Shown: positions 14,013-26,300 of the stretch, in pieces | Position numbering within the stretch: the stretch's first letter is position 1 | Layout: every line of letters begins with the position of its first letter | From: Hirudinaria manillensis | Taxonomy: Eukaryota; Annelida; Clitellata; Hirudinida; Hirudinidae | Direction of reading: 5' to 3' | NCBI GenBank assembly: GCA_034509925.1 | Contig: CM067536.1 | Location: forward strand, 4,644,501 to 4,708,500 | Length of the DNA stretch: 64,000 bases | Position numbers and translations under genes: made by a program | The notes under the pieces: generated by a model | What the model was told of the DNA's origin: nothing | The model's input: only the letters and a program-made list of their open reading frames with translations | The model's database searches: none

Positions 14013-17000
14013 TTAAGATTCTTGATAAGTCAATCCTTCAATAAGAAGTAAGATGTTCCATTGGAATGGTCTTGGTTGAGGACTGAGAAGAGTTAGGACT
14101 TGTCTCTCCATGTCAACTTTGTTCCTGGAAAGCAGTTTGCACAAAGGCAATAATTAAAGAATTCTTTTTATGTAAACATAACTTATGTGATATGGTTGCT
14201 TACACAATAACAAATCCTGATATATTTGTCTGGATAACATCATCATCTTTGGACGAGGCATGACTTGTACTAAGAACGTGATACTGAAGCGCATTAGCTG
14301 TAAATGTATAAATTAAATACAATGAGAATGCAGTGTTGAATCATCAAGGCTGAAATAACCTACTTATTGAGACTGCTGCCAATTTAACTGATACATCCTG
14401 CATCTTCAAGGGTAGCAAAATATCTCTATCCTTGAAGGCAGTAACTTTAAATATTTGGATGTCACTGAACTTCACATCGATTATGTGTGGGCAAAGATTG
14501 CTTTTGACACCATAAAAATAATTCCTGATAGCCAAAGATCTTTCTTCATCTTTCTTATGTGAAACTTCAAATACCTAAGATTCAGGAAATTATTTAACCA
14601 AAGACCAAAATTGGAAATTTTTCTTTTAATTTATTAGATGAATAAAATGTTTAATCATTTACCCCTCCAGGCCTGGGCAATTGTAGCACTTTTACATAAT
14701 CAGGTACATCTTTGACCAAATTTTGAAAAAGAAGCTCTTGTTCCAGTACCACAACAATTTCAGCTGAATTAATTGAAAGGATTGAGTTTATGTTGAAGCA
14801 ATAAATTATATCTCAGTTAATTAGTCAACATTGAATAAACTAAAGTAGTCTTGCATAATAACTATGTTAATTGTTTTCTAAAAGATAAATTATCATCCAG
14901 CAGGTTAAGCCCAATCAAGAATGCTGCAAGGAGCATTGGCAACAATTGTGTTTTTAACACTATAAAATTCTATAAAAATCATAATAAGCTAATACCACCT
15001 TCAAATATGAATAAATAAGCAGTTACAATCCCTTATGAAGAAAAATGAATAATTTTTAAAAGTATAACTAATACCTTCAAAGGCATTGATTGTGCTAAGT
15101 AGGCATTGGTAACCTTCTTTTTGTGTCCATCCACATGTATTAATTACAGCTCCACTAACATTGCATACATCACTTATATCACACTTTATGTTTATGGCAT
15201 CTGCTAATTTTTGCACAACCATGTCATATAGCTTTACATTTGATTCGGGAGATGTGTGACCAAAGTGGTATATGAGAGGAGCTTCTAACATGAAACCTTC
15301 CTCTATATCAGCAGGTTGACTTAGTGGCAAAGCAGCTGCAACAATAAAATATTTTTCTTTGACTCTAGTTGATTATAATGGTATTCTAGCATAAACAACT
15401 TACCTATAGTCCCAGGAATTGATATGTCATTCTGCAAAATAACAACAAATTTAAGATAAAAAGTCCTGAATTTTCTGGATTATAATCATCCTTTTTCCAA
15501 AATTAAGTCTCAAAATTTGTAATCACATAGCCCTAGCAGGTTAAATATAAATTTCATACGAAATTAAATGATAATTGTTATCATAGCATTCACATTAACT
15601 CTACAATAATGTAAACTATAGACCTTAAGCACTTTAAGTATCACAGCAGTATTAAAATCAGAGAATTATAATCCAGAAAATGTGACAATAAGATTAAAGG
15701 TACGTACCTGGCTAACATCAAGATCAACTAACATGGGGCACCATCCGGTTCTGGTGGCATAGTTAATGAGAATTTTGCAGAGTGTACTTTTACCAACTCC
15801 TGATGGTCCAGCAACTAATACTCTTGGTCCTCTGGCACTCTCAGACTGAGCCTTTTCCCTCATTTCATTCAAACCAACATGAAGGTTGAAATACATGACC
15901 ATGGGTGTGTTTTCTGAAGTATACACATTATCTACCCTGCCATAAATATTTATGGTACACCCATTCCAGGTGAAGACAGCCACTTTTGAATTGGGCATGA
16001 TTTTGTAGTGTCTCATAGTAACTAACTGTGTCCCAAAAAGTTCTGCTGACCCAGTTTCTAATTCAAGATAAACAGGTGTGCTATTCATTTCCACTTCAAA
16101 CCTTAGTTCCATGTCTTCTTTGAGAACATGGCTTGTTTTCTCCTTATCTGCAACATCCTAAAATTTATGTAAAAGTCAAATGATATCAAACATCAAAAGT
16201 TTTAATGAGATAAACAACAGTTTTGTGCCAAGTAACAACAAGAGTGATGCTGCTTTAGTTTTTCAATTTACAATAGGTAATATTTGGGCATTCCATTATT
16301 GCGTAAAATCTTTTGGTTACATTACATTGACAAAACAAGGAGCGATGGGAGAGGATTTATTCTTTGAAAACAGATATTTATTTGATTAAACCAGTTTAAT
16401 CTGGAAAATGATCAATGTGGAATGTCTGGTAATATTTTGTAAATGCACTGATACTTCTCGACATGAGATTGATCAATGACAATGATCATCCTTGAAAGGT
16501 CATATATGTATAGAATGTACTGTACTTGGTGTAATAAAATTACAATCCATGTCCACTTCAAATTAGATCATTCCATATGTTTCAAAGTCCATTCTTCTTT
16601 ATATGTTCTCCTAATCTGATCCTTTACAGATCTGAAGCATACCTAGTAAGACATCCTTCGTATCTGTACTCGAAAGAAATCTAGTAAAATCGAGTTTAGG
16701 ATTCTGTTAGTTGTTACCCCTCACATATAGCAAACTGCATATTTTGGCCCTTTATGACTCTTCTTTATTTGAATCATGCAAGGGTATGTGGTGCATTTAG
16801 ATAGTCTAAAATGCAAATAATTAATTGTCATTGAGTAGCTACTCTCGTCTTACCATTTCTACTTCTTCCTGCCGTGACTTTACCTCTATGTCCCTACTAA
16901 TCTTTATATCCGAATCAACCAAAGCTTTATACAAATCCATGTATGCATGTAGATATATAATCGACAACACAATATTGTAAGGGCTTAAAGAACTAACTCG

Positions 17001-18075
17001 AAACATGCAAAAACAAAGATACTAAATATCCTTGGAGTAATAAATAATTTATTAATATCATAAAACTTTATTTATTTTTAAATTTGAACTATATTTCTTA
17101 CAAATCATTACTTTAAATCAGTTATTAATGAAAGAAAGTAATATAAAACAAAATTTTATATTTTTGCCCATATTGTTTTGGTATTAGTCCCAACCTATCA
17201 GAGGCTATTTCTAAGCTTTCCCATTGGATTAAAAGTATAAGTTATACATTATTGTAAAGGTCTTTCCCAGAGGAATTCATTTATCTATCTCATCCCGGAA
17301 CCTCCTGGATAGGCCAAAAATCAGCCGTAAATGTTCATTAACTAGAAAATGTTCCCAATTTTTAAAATCTTTAAAAAAACATTTCAGCATTAGAGTGTCT
17401 ACTGCTACTACTGGGTCTTAAAATAATTCACATATTTTATCGCAATCAGTTGAATTTTAACATGTTGCATTTATCACAATCCATCATCAATGTGCATCAG
17501 TCAACTTTCAGTGATCACTCCAAAGAGTATGGAAAATGATTCCAAAGTTTTTTATGAGGTAGTCTGGTAAATTATAGAATAAGAAAAGTTTAGTGTTTAT
17601 TTCTTATTTCCAAGAAAACTTTATGAAAATAGCAGTCAGAAAGTCCAGGTGTGGCCACAGTATTTGGACAATTCACAAATAATTTTTGCAGAGTTGTACG
17701 TGAAACTCATGAAGTATTAGAAGTCCCAAAAATCAGTCTTTTCCAGAAGAATCCGTTTATTTAACTCTCTCGTCCCAAAAACTCCTGGATACGCCAAAAA
17801 TCAGCCGCAAACGCTTATTCATTAACTAGAAAATGTTCCCGATTTTAGACCTAAAAATATATACACGAGTATTCATTAGAGTCTATCATTATTTAAATTA
17901 ATCCGCACATGTTTTATTACAAGCGGTTGATTTTTAATAGCCTCAAAAGTGATACTAGGTAATGTTGCAAATATCACATTCGTCGCGGTTCCTAGATGTA
18001 ATCCATAGAAAATGTCTAATTTCTAATGTATTTCTAAAATAAATGCAGAATATTTACCAAATGATCGGTCTCCAT
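14013..18075 (-). CDS. CLP1: polyribonucleotide 5'-hydroxyl-kinase CLP1
   Basis: RNA kinase that works with the tRNA-splicing endonuclease and with mRNA cleavage factor II in the nucleus. The large exon 15708-16157 has MELRFEVE, KVAVFTWNGCTINIYGR, the Walker A loop GPSGVGKST and LVDLDVSQ. Following exons give ISIPGTI, QPADIEEGF, PLIYHFGHTSPESNVKLY, INTCGWTQKEGYQ, IVVVLEQE, LPRPGG, IRNYFYG, VKFSDIQIFKV, ISGFVIV and LLSPQPRP. The stop is TAA at 14013-14015. All CLP1 sequence blocks are present in order. The first coding exon is uncertain. A six-codon exon METDHL (18058-18075, donor GTAAAT) gives an N-terminus of the human length. An alternative 29-codon exon (16854-16940, donor GTAAGA) is also in phase. 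The kinase core call is firm; the 5' end is not. Confidence 0.9.
16854..16940 (-). other. candidate alternative 5' exon, 29 codons
   Basis: Starts ATG GAT TTG and ends in a canonical GTAAGA donor in phase 0, compatible with the CLP1 exon acceptor at 16157. It encodes a charged peptide containing KISRDIEVKSRQ, which faintly recalls a translin/TRAX helix, but no other TRAX exon is present in the window. It may be an alternative CLP1 start exon or a chance frame. Confidence 0.35.
17268..17940. repeat. diverged pair of about 200-bp direct repeats
   Basis: Bases 17268-17463 and 17737-17940 align over most of their length. Shared blocks include CCTGGATASGCCAAAAATCAG and TTAACTAGAAAATGTTCC. They lie in the 5' region or first intron of CLP1. 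They look like two old copies of a dispersed repeat or a local duplication; no coding potential was seen. Confidence 0.75.
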
Positions 18076-19064
18076 CCTTTGCTGATACAATGAAGCGATG
18101 TACAATTTACCACGATCACGAAAATGCTAAATCCACCGAACGATCTAATTAATACACTATTGCGATCGAACTACGATTTTTGATTTCAGATTCACAAAAG
18201 TAAACAATAATAAACCCCATCCCTCAAATTAAATAATGTATCTAAGTATAATTAGCACAATAGAACAAAATCTATTTACTTTCTAAACATATTCGTGTAA
18301 ACATTTTATGTATAAATAAATAAATATATTAAATTTCATTCTGAATTATAAGAATATTAAATCGTCAAATAAATTCGGCCACCAAAAATAAACAAATAGG
18401 AATATACAGTACCGCATTATAGATTGTGGTTTTATGTCTTGTAATAAATGGAAAAATTTTATTAAATTGCCGTCAACCACGAGTGATTAAAACAGCCGCA
18501 TAAAACGTCAGCTATATATAAATTTTGAATATCAAAGTTTTTAATTAAACTTATTGAATATGGATTTCTCAGAATGTAAACATTATTGTAATGAGCCTCT
18601 CTTTTCTATCGTTTAAGAATGTCTGTACGAAGCTTCCGAATATCAAAATTCTTTATCCATTGGATGCCCAAGGTGGGGGGGGGGTTACAATTGCACCCAA
18701 AAGTTTGTTTTTTGAGATCTTGAAGTCCGTTTTTAAAATTGTGTCATGAATTTTTGTGAGAATTATCTTCAACATGTCTGTTAAAGTGTAATGTAAATAT
18801 TTTTTACGAACGTTCAAAAGACGTGGGGTACATCAAATAATCATTTCGTCCCATGTCGAAACAGCTAATGTTGAACTGGAAAATGTTTACAGCCATGTTT
18901 CAATGGATGAAAGTAGTAATTCCATAAATTCTACATAATTAAATTTTGTTGATTTTATAAATCATTTAAATTCTTCATTGCTTCTTGTTGTATCGTGCAA
19001 TCAGAAGATAACTAGTTGAGAACTTTGGTTTCGGTAACTTTATCAGCTAATCACAAGATCACGA
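18076..19064. other. CLP1 upstream flank, no gene seen
   Basis: AT-rich sequence with a run of nine G at about 18676-18684. It contains the left flank of the truncated R2-like element. Nothing coding is supported. Confidence 0.55.
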
Positions 19065-21110
19065 AAAGAGCGTGAGCAGAATAGCTACAAGGCTATTTAT
19101 ACCAAGGAGGTGTGCTCTCCGAGCGAGTTCAGGCCGATAACAGTTGGACCGATTATGAGCCGACTCTTCCATCGGATTCTAAATCGGAGAATGCTGCTCT
19201 TTGGCCTTTGTCGGCACGACAAAAAGCCTTCAGGCACGGCGACGGTCTCGGAGACAACCTTTGGCTCATCAAGGCACTCATCGAGAAAAAGAGACTAGAA
19301 AGGAAAAAGCTGAACTTGACTTTCATCGACGTGGCAAAGGCGTTTGATTCTGTGAGTCATCAATCCATAATCAGAGCTGCCCGTCGTCTCGGCACACCGA
19401 CAACGCTGATCACTTACCTCATTAATCTGTACAGCGACAGCAAAGTGTACATGAGAATGGGAGGAACACTCAGCGAGGCCATTTCTGTTCGTAGAGGAGT
19501 GAGACAGGGAGACCCAATGTCTCCGATGCTCTTCAACGCAGTAGTTGACATGTGCATGAGCGCCATTGACAGTTCGATTGGAATCTCCGCGGGTAACGAG
19601 TCGAAAGAGATGTGTAATTACATAGCCTTTGCGGATGATCTCGTTTTGATGTCGTCGACAGACATTGGAATGAAGGCCATGACGGGCCAGCTGGAATCGG
19701 AATTGGCAAAGGTTGGTCTGGTCATAAATCCAGACAAATGCGCATCGATGAGAACAGAAGTGGTCAGTAGGAAGAAACTGGGTGGTGAACCCCTCGCCAT
19801 ACCTAAAATTGCAAGAGAAAGAAGTCAAGGCTCTCAGCATAGCAGGAGCGTACAAGTATCTCGGAGTGCAGATAGGACCAAAGATGAAATACGCAACACT
19901 CGGGGACAGGATTCAGAAGGGCCTCCATTCAATATCACGTGCTCCGCTTACTCACTGCCAAAGGCTCTACATCCTAAAAACCCATTTGTTACCAAGTTTG
20001 GTACATCACCTAACATTCAAGAAAGTTTCCCTCAGAGCCCTCAACGCGGCCGACATCGCAATCAGAAAGTCGGTGCGGGGTTGGCTACGATTGCCGAAAG
20101 ACGCAACAAATGCGTATCTGCACGCCCCTGTCAGGTTCGGTGGACTGGGGGTTCTCCAGCTACGACGCTGGATACCCAAGATAAGAATCCGAAGACTGAC
20201 AAAAGTCTTACAGCAGGCCAAGCTGAATAATGACGGCTTCATCATGGACATGCTGTGCCAAAACACAGCAGTTATGGGAGAAGTCAGAAGATTTGGACGG
20301 CCGCAGTTGAAGGACACTGGAACGGAATCGTCGAAATCACGGCGCCTGGCAACTGCCGAACAGTTGTACAAAACGGTGGATGGTTACGGATTGAGGTCCT
20401 TTGTCGACGGTGTGGTTCCTAGCGAGTGGCTGGTCGATGGTGTCAACAGAATGCAAAATAAACAATTTCTGCAATGTAGTCCGAGCTGGCGTCTTACAGA
20501 ACAAGCTGCGTTCAGCAAGGAGATGCCCAGTTGCCGACACATCCTGCGATGCCAGTTGCGGTGTGACAGAATCACTGGGCCACATCATTCAAAACTGTCA
20601 TAGAACGAATGGCCCTCGTCACCTCAGACACGATGCCCTCGTCCGTATGCTGGCAGCCCACCTCGAAAGAAGAGGCTACATCGTGAAGTTAGAGCCACGA
20701 ATTCCAACGCGGAATGGGACAAGTATTCCCGACCTCTGTGCGTGGCACGGGTCGCGATATATGGTTTGCGATGCGGCGGTGATTGCTGACAAGTTCGACC
20801 TGAACTACTTCCATAGGTTCAAGGTCGACAAGTATAACACGCCAGACATCAACCAGTGGATGAAGCAAAACAATCCATCTGGCGGCACTGGAGAACAGGA
20901 GGGACTGATCACAGCTTTCATGGCGAACTGGAGAGGAGCCATCTTGGCGGAATCGTGGAAGATTTGGAGACAGCATGGTGTCTCAAGGCGACTTCTCATG
21001 TGGTTGTCAATCAAGACAATGTCGGAGTCATATCGGATCTGGAAGATATGGAAGTCCAGCACATGGAGGAAACGAGGATGGAACCGCAAACGGACTAAAA
21101 GACAATAGCT
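19065..21110 (+). mobile_element. R2-clade non-LTR retrotransposon, 5'-truncated and frameshifted
   Basis: Remnant of a single-ORF LINE with reverse transcriptase and a C-terminal restriction-like endonuclease. Reading across frames it begins near RLFIPR, then SEFRPITVGPIMSRLFHRIL, VAKAFDSVSHQS, RRGVRQGDPMSPMLFNAVVD and the catalytic FADDLVLM (about 19630). The thumb continues in another frame (SIAGAYKYLGVQIGPK). The zinc knuckle CDASCGVTESLGHIIQNC is at about 20540-20600, followed by the endonuclease motif IPDLCAWHGSRYMVCDAAV at about 20730-20790. Frameshifts lie near 19100, 19770-19850 and 20440, so it is a pseudogene. The N-terminal zinc-finger and Myb region is missing. Flanks do not resemble 28S rDNA, the usual R2 target. 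GC content is well above the surrounding DNA. The clade call rests on the motif set; R2-relatives with other targets are possible. Confidence 0.85.
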
Positions 21111-21183
21111 CATTTTCTAACTCTTAGAATTTCTTTCTTTCTCGGACAATTTTATTAAATTATTATTTATTAATAATGTGATC

Positions 21184-22190
21184 TTACGGATTGTTCGGTG
21201 CTGAATAAAACGTTCGAATAGTGGCCTTACACAATAGAATGCCTCGCTCCACTCCTATTAGTGCTCCACCACAGCACCTCCCCCCTAACTGGAACTTTTT
21301 CTTTCGAGAGTCCACCTCTAATCTTCTAGGTGGTTGGCGTTTTCTTAATTTTCGGCCAATCCAGTTCTCTGCTGGTGAAGACAAACATGGTGTTGATCCA
21401 TAAGTCCACAGGAATTTCTGGATCACATCTTGTGTGGCTCCCTCCCCTCTCAACTTCTGGAAAGTCCTCTTGAAGGTGTCCATGAAGCGTTCTGCCTGAC
21501 CATTACTCTGCGGATGGTAAGGTGGCGATTGGATGTGTTTGATGCTATGTTGCTCACAGAACTGCTGGAACTCTTGAGATGCATCCCATTGTCTGACACG
21601 AGTATTCTAGGGAATCCATGGTGTGTGAATATCCTAGTTAACTATCATATTGTACCAGTGGCTGTTATTGATGACATCTGAACAACCTCAGGCCAAACTT
21701 CACCAGCAGGAGAAGGCATCCACGACGATGAGGAACATCATTTCTTCCAGGGATCCGGCAAAATCTAAAAGGATCCTTTTCCATGCGCAGTTTGGTGTTG
21801 GCCATGGTGACAGTTCATTTCTTACAGGCATTTTTGCAACATCCTGGCAGGCATTGCAACTCTTCACCTGTTCTTCAATATCCCTGGCCATGTCCTGCCG
21901 ATATACATGCCTTCGAGCTATGAGCTTCATCCGTGTGCATCCTGGATGACCTTCGTGAAGCATTTTCAGAGTGCTGTTGGAACAGCTCTCAATCCAATAA
22001 AAAGTACTCCTTCATGCACAGAAAGGTCTCTAGCATGACTGTGGAACGTGTGCATCAGTGGTCTAGTTTGGAAGTCTGGCCATCTCCCTGAATTCACAGC
22101 TTCCACAACCAACTGTAGCTCATCGTTTTCAGTCATCTTCTGAATGTCCATCAGTGTGACTGGCAATTGTCGATTCACCTCACCTCGAAG
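21184..22190 (-). mobile_element. Gypsy/Ty3-type LTR retrotransposon integrase relic
   Basis: Decayed integrase region read on the minus strand in several frames. It has an HHCC zinc-binding module (HEGHPGCTRMK, then CNACQ) at about 21850-21960, the start of the DDE core (ILLDFAG and IVVDAFS, 21710-21790), then the segment preceding the catalytic glutamate with SPPYHPQSNGQAERF at about 21490-21530 and a C-terminal tail to 21184. Frame breaks at about 21965 and 21650 disable it. No long terminal repeats, gag or protease are recognisable nearby. BEL or Pao types are less likely given the HHCC spacing and the HPQSNGQAER block, which are typical of Ty3/Gypsy. Confidence 0.8.
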
Positions 22191-23203
22191 TGCTGTAAAT
22201 CTTTAAATGTTCTTCGAATTTGAGTAGCGACCATTGCCTTGGTCAATAAAGAAATTGGTGAAGACCTTCTTTGATCTCTTTTTCTCAGTACCCTGTATTT
22301 GTTAATTTGTATTAATATGATGTTAATTCTACTCATAAATACTTGCTAAAGAATGTCTAAAGATGACTAATTGTGACATGTGTTTTTAGTGGTACTACAG
22401 AAGTTGTGGAGAGGTCCTTGATTTTTTAAAGTAAAAAAAATATTTGTTCGAAATGTTGGTTAACAACACATCAGTAAAGGAGCTATTCTTCTTTAAACTT
22501 TTGGAGTTATGTCCATCCATAATCAGGTTGTTGATCTTGTGTAGTTTCATCAGTTACCTGTGGTGGACATGAAAGTTTTCCACATCATCTTCGACATTAG
22601 CATTAGTTTCAACTTTAGTCTTGTTGTCCAGAAAGAAATATCCTCATCACCTGCCATTCACTGTTTGACCATTTGATTTAGATATGCCGGGATAAATTTG
22701 TCTCTAATCACATTGAATGGATTGATCACAAAATTCATAAATTCCTGGCATCCTTCTTAGCGCTCTCTACCAAATAACACTTAGATTGCCCTGTGTTTCA
22801 GACAATTTGGTATAAATTGTATCTTTCAACCAGGATGTGTGGCTTTTGGAAACATTTCTTAACAAATCTTTTGTTGTCTGGAAGTTGATCATACATAGTC
22901 TGTAGAACGTATCATATCTGTTCTTCCAACAACTCCACAACTCTTCCTTTAGATTGAGTAAATATAATTCTGGCAAAGTTTGTGGTGGTGAGATAAAAAG
23001 CAATGAGTTATCCTCATGCTTATGTCTTGAGATATGAGACTTTTGTTGACTGCACCTTGTTATGTTTTGCCTGTGTTGATTAATGACAACCATCACTAGT
23101 CTGTAAGCCCAGTCATTATTCATAATATGTCTGTGGACCTGCACCCTGATAGATAACACCATGTGAAATTATGTTACACAGTCGCATAACATAATTCTGT
23201 AAC
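22191..23203. other. degenerate interspersed sequence between two retroelements
   Basis: Contains a segment (22229-22310) that recurs in diverged form at 29614-29692. A 131-codon open frame lies on the minus strand at 22767-23162 with no recognisable domain. It is probably more of the decayed LTR element lying upstream of the integrase on the minus strand, but this is inference. Confidence 0.45.
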
Positions 23204-23303
23204 GGAGAACGTCAGGGGTTTCAAAGGGCCGAAACGTTCGAAGATGGGGGACCTTCTCTGAGGATCCCTGTCGGAAAGCCCCGAGGAGGAGTTTCCAGTA
23301 TCT
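23204..23303 (+). repeat. 5' terminal direct repeat with HDV-like ribozyme fold (predicted by eye)
   Basis: By eye the strand folds into the HDV nested pseudoknot order. P1 is 23207-23212 with 23234-23239 (GAACGT/ACGTTC). P2 is 23213-23217 with 23266-23270 (CAGGG/CCCTG). P3 is 23220-23222 with 23231-23233 closing an 8-base loop. P4 is 23240-23243 with 23253-23256 (GAAG/CTTC). The stretch between P4 and P2 contains CTGA, in the place of the catalytic-cytosine strand. R2 and related LINEs are known to use such ribozymes to cut their 5' end from a co-transcript. The exact cut site and the P1 start are uncertain by about three bases. Confidence 0.6.
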
Positions 23304-23314
23304 ATACCACGGCA

Positions 23315-26300
23315 ATGGCCATTTGGCACTCGGGAATAGACCGAGGGACAACCAGGAGAGCCTGGTGGCGACCTGGAAAGACAGGTGACGTCTCGGAAAG
23401 ACGAGGTTGCGATTGGGCTAGCGACCCGCGCGATAAAACGACCGCTACTTCACCGGACTACGATATATGCCCCCATGGTCCCAGCCGAAAGGAGGGGGAG
23501 AATGACGGACCATCAATGGACTCAAGGCTTGACCTGGCTACCAACAGACTTCCGAGTACGACTAACGCCCCGGACAATGGCATGTCTGGTAGCAGATGCG
23601 TGTGCGGAAGAGCGTTCGCGACCGAAAGGGGACTTAAGATCCACCGATCCAAGACAAATTGCGGGTGCAAGGCACAGAGACAGCGTACTACCGCGAAGGT
23701 GCGGGTAGATAAAACGCCGGACGACACCGGACCGGAGTCACACCACAGTTCCGTGTGTGTCCGAGTCTCATGCCCAGGACAAGACCCCCCGAGAGCTAGG
23801 ATCAGGTTCCCTCGAGGAAGCGATAAGGAAAGCTGGTCAGGACTGGATGAGGAGCTGAAGCGAGGGCTGAAGAAAGTCCTGAAGGATGGATCAGTGAAGT
23901 CCTTCAGCGACTTCATTTACGACAAATGTGTCGGAAAGTTTGGGGTCATCCCTGCAAAGGAACCTCAGAAGGTGCATGAATCCAGGCGACAGCGCGACAT
24001 TAGCCGTCTAAAGGGCGAGAAAAGGGCGCTTCGCCGACGGTGGAAAATGGCTAACGAAGATGAGAGAGAAGGACTCTCCGTCCTATGGGAGGACGTTAAA
24101 AGACGTGTGAGGGACTTGCGCGGAGCTGAAAGAGCGCGGAAGAGGAAATACGAGAGGAGGAAAGCTATGAGAAGCTTCTTCAGCGATCCCTATAAGTATG
24201 GGAGATCGCTGTTAGATCCTCCAAAATCGGGTGTGCTTACTGTAGAGCAAGAAAAACTGGAGGAACACTTAGTCAGAACCTATAGTGACCTCCTCCAGCA
24301 CGATGCTCTTCAGGAAAGGCTGGACATTCCGGCGGTGACGCTGCCAGCCAGCCCCTTTTGTATGGCGTCTCCTTCGCTCGAGGAGGTGAGAAGAGTCGTT
24401 AGAAAAGCGAGAAACCGCTCAGCGCCAGGACCCAATGGAGTTCCATATCTCCTGTACAAGAGATGCCCCAAGACACTATATCTGCTGTATTCCCTCGTCG
24501 AGGGGGCGTGGTCTTCCGCCACGATCCACGATGAGTGGAAAAAGGCAGAGGGCGTCTATATTCCAAAGGAGAAAGACTCCAGGGATCTGAATCAATTCAG
24601 ACCCATATCACTGCTGAATGTAGAGGGGAAGATATTCTTCTCCATAATGGCATCGAAGCTCACAGAGTTTGTGATGGCTAACCAGTACGTTGACATATCT
24701 GTCCAAAAGGGAGGAGTTCCAGGTGTACCTGGTTGCATCGAACACACCTCCATGATATGGGAGGCGATCCAGAGGGCCAGGAGGGGCCGGTTGAGTCTGT
24801 ACGTAGTGTGGCTGGACCTAGCAAACGCATATGGGTCGGTGCCGCATCAACTCTTGTGGAAGACGTTGGAGGCACACCATGTGCCTCAGCCCGTTATCCG
24901 TATCCTCCAGGAATATTTTAACGGGTTCATGATGCGTTTCTCCACCCAAGCGTACACGACGAAATGGGTTCCTCTGCAGGTCAGGATAGCCATGGGGTGT
25001 GCGATCTCTCCGACCCTGTTCGTACTGGCGATGCAGATCCTACTGAAGGCAGTTGGGTCCGACATTCCAGAGGCGCACATTGGTAAGGGTGTGTACATGC
25101 CTCCGATAAAGGCATTCATGGACGACACCACCCTGATTATGAATAGGAAGCGAGTCGTTCAGGAAACCCTGGACAAGCTGGACGACTTGCTAGGATGGTG
25201 TCGTATGGCCTTCAAACCTGCGAAGTCCAGGAGTCTCTCTTTGGTTAGAGGGAAAATTTGCAGGGACGCGTTCTTCGAGATGGCGGGACAACGAATCCCC
25301 ACAGTATCCGAGGAGCCTGTGAAGAGCCTAGGAAGGATGTTTGACGACTCGCTCACCGACAAGAGCATGAAGAACGCCATAGTCACGCAGGCGGCGCCGC
25401 TCCAGGGTCGTTTCAAAGTGTGGCTTTTGCAGTTTGTGCTCCTGCCCAGACTCCTTTGGCCTTTGACCATCTATGAGATTGGTCTATCGGCGGTCGAGGG
25501 GTTAGAGAGGAAAATCAATCGGCACACCAGGACATGGCTGGGTTTACCTCCAGCATTGTCGTCGGTTGCCCTCTACAGCAGGAGCGCGAGCCTTAGACTG
25601 CCACTTAGGTCCATCGTGGAGGAGTACAAACTCTCCAAAATCCGAACGCAGTGGATGCTCAATAACTCCGCGGACAACAGGATCCGTGAAGTTAATCCAC
25701 TGCTCAGATCTGGAAAGAAGTTCCGAGCGCAGAAAGAGATCGACGAGTCAGTAAATGTACTGATGTTCGAAGAAGTTAGAGGTCCTATCCAGACAGACCG
25801 TCACGCAGTGGGATGGAACCACTTCCAAAAATGGTCCCAGGCCAGCTCATCGACCAGGGGTGCGATGATTGGCCAGGAGAGGAGGCGGAAAGAGGAACAA
25901 GATCGAGTCACAAAGGCCGTACAGCTAGCACAACAGGGTAAGTGGACAACTTGGGAGGATGTGATCCAACGGTCCCTTACCTGGAGCGACTTATGGAAGT
26001 TGTCTCCGTTCCGGCTGGCCTTTGCGGTAAGATCGATTTATGACCAGTTGCCTTCCAAGGACAATTTAAGGAGATGGGGGTTAGTAGAAGACGGCAAATG
26101 TGGACTCTGCGACGGAGCCGAGACACTGCATCATGTGCTCAGCAACTGCACATACGCCCTTGCCCATGGTCGGTATACATGGCGACACAATCAGGTCCTT
26201 CGAGAAGTGTGTGAGGCCACCAAAGCAGCAGTAACCAAAGCAAACTCGCGCGCAATCTCCAAGCAGCGGAAGATTTACTTCCTGCGCGAGGGCCACGCAC

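Noticed and set aside
16854..16940. TRAX (TSNAX) exon
   Set aside because: Only about ten residues resemble the TRAX helix, and no further TRAX exons are in the window.
19295..19855. 186-codon minus-strand frame
   Set aside because: Antisense to the R2-like reverse transcriptase; no protein features of its own.
22767..23162. 131-codon minus-strand frame as a host gene
   Set aside because: No domain, no splice context, and it sits between two retroelements. Treated as decayed element sequence.
23204..23303. Hammerhead ribozyme in the LINE terminal repeat
   Set aside because: CTGAGGA and GAAA-like pieces occur, but no arrangement gives the three-stem core with a correctly placed cleavage triplet. 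The HDV-like fold fits better.
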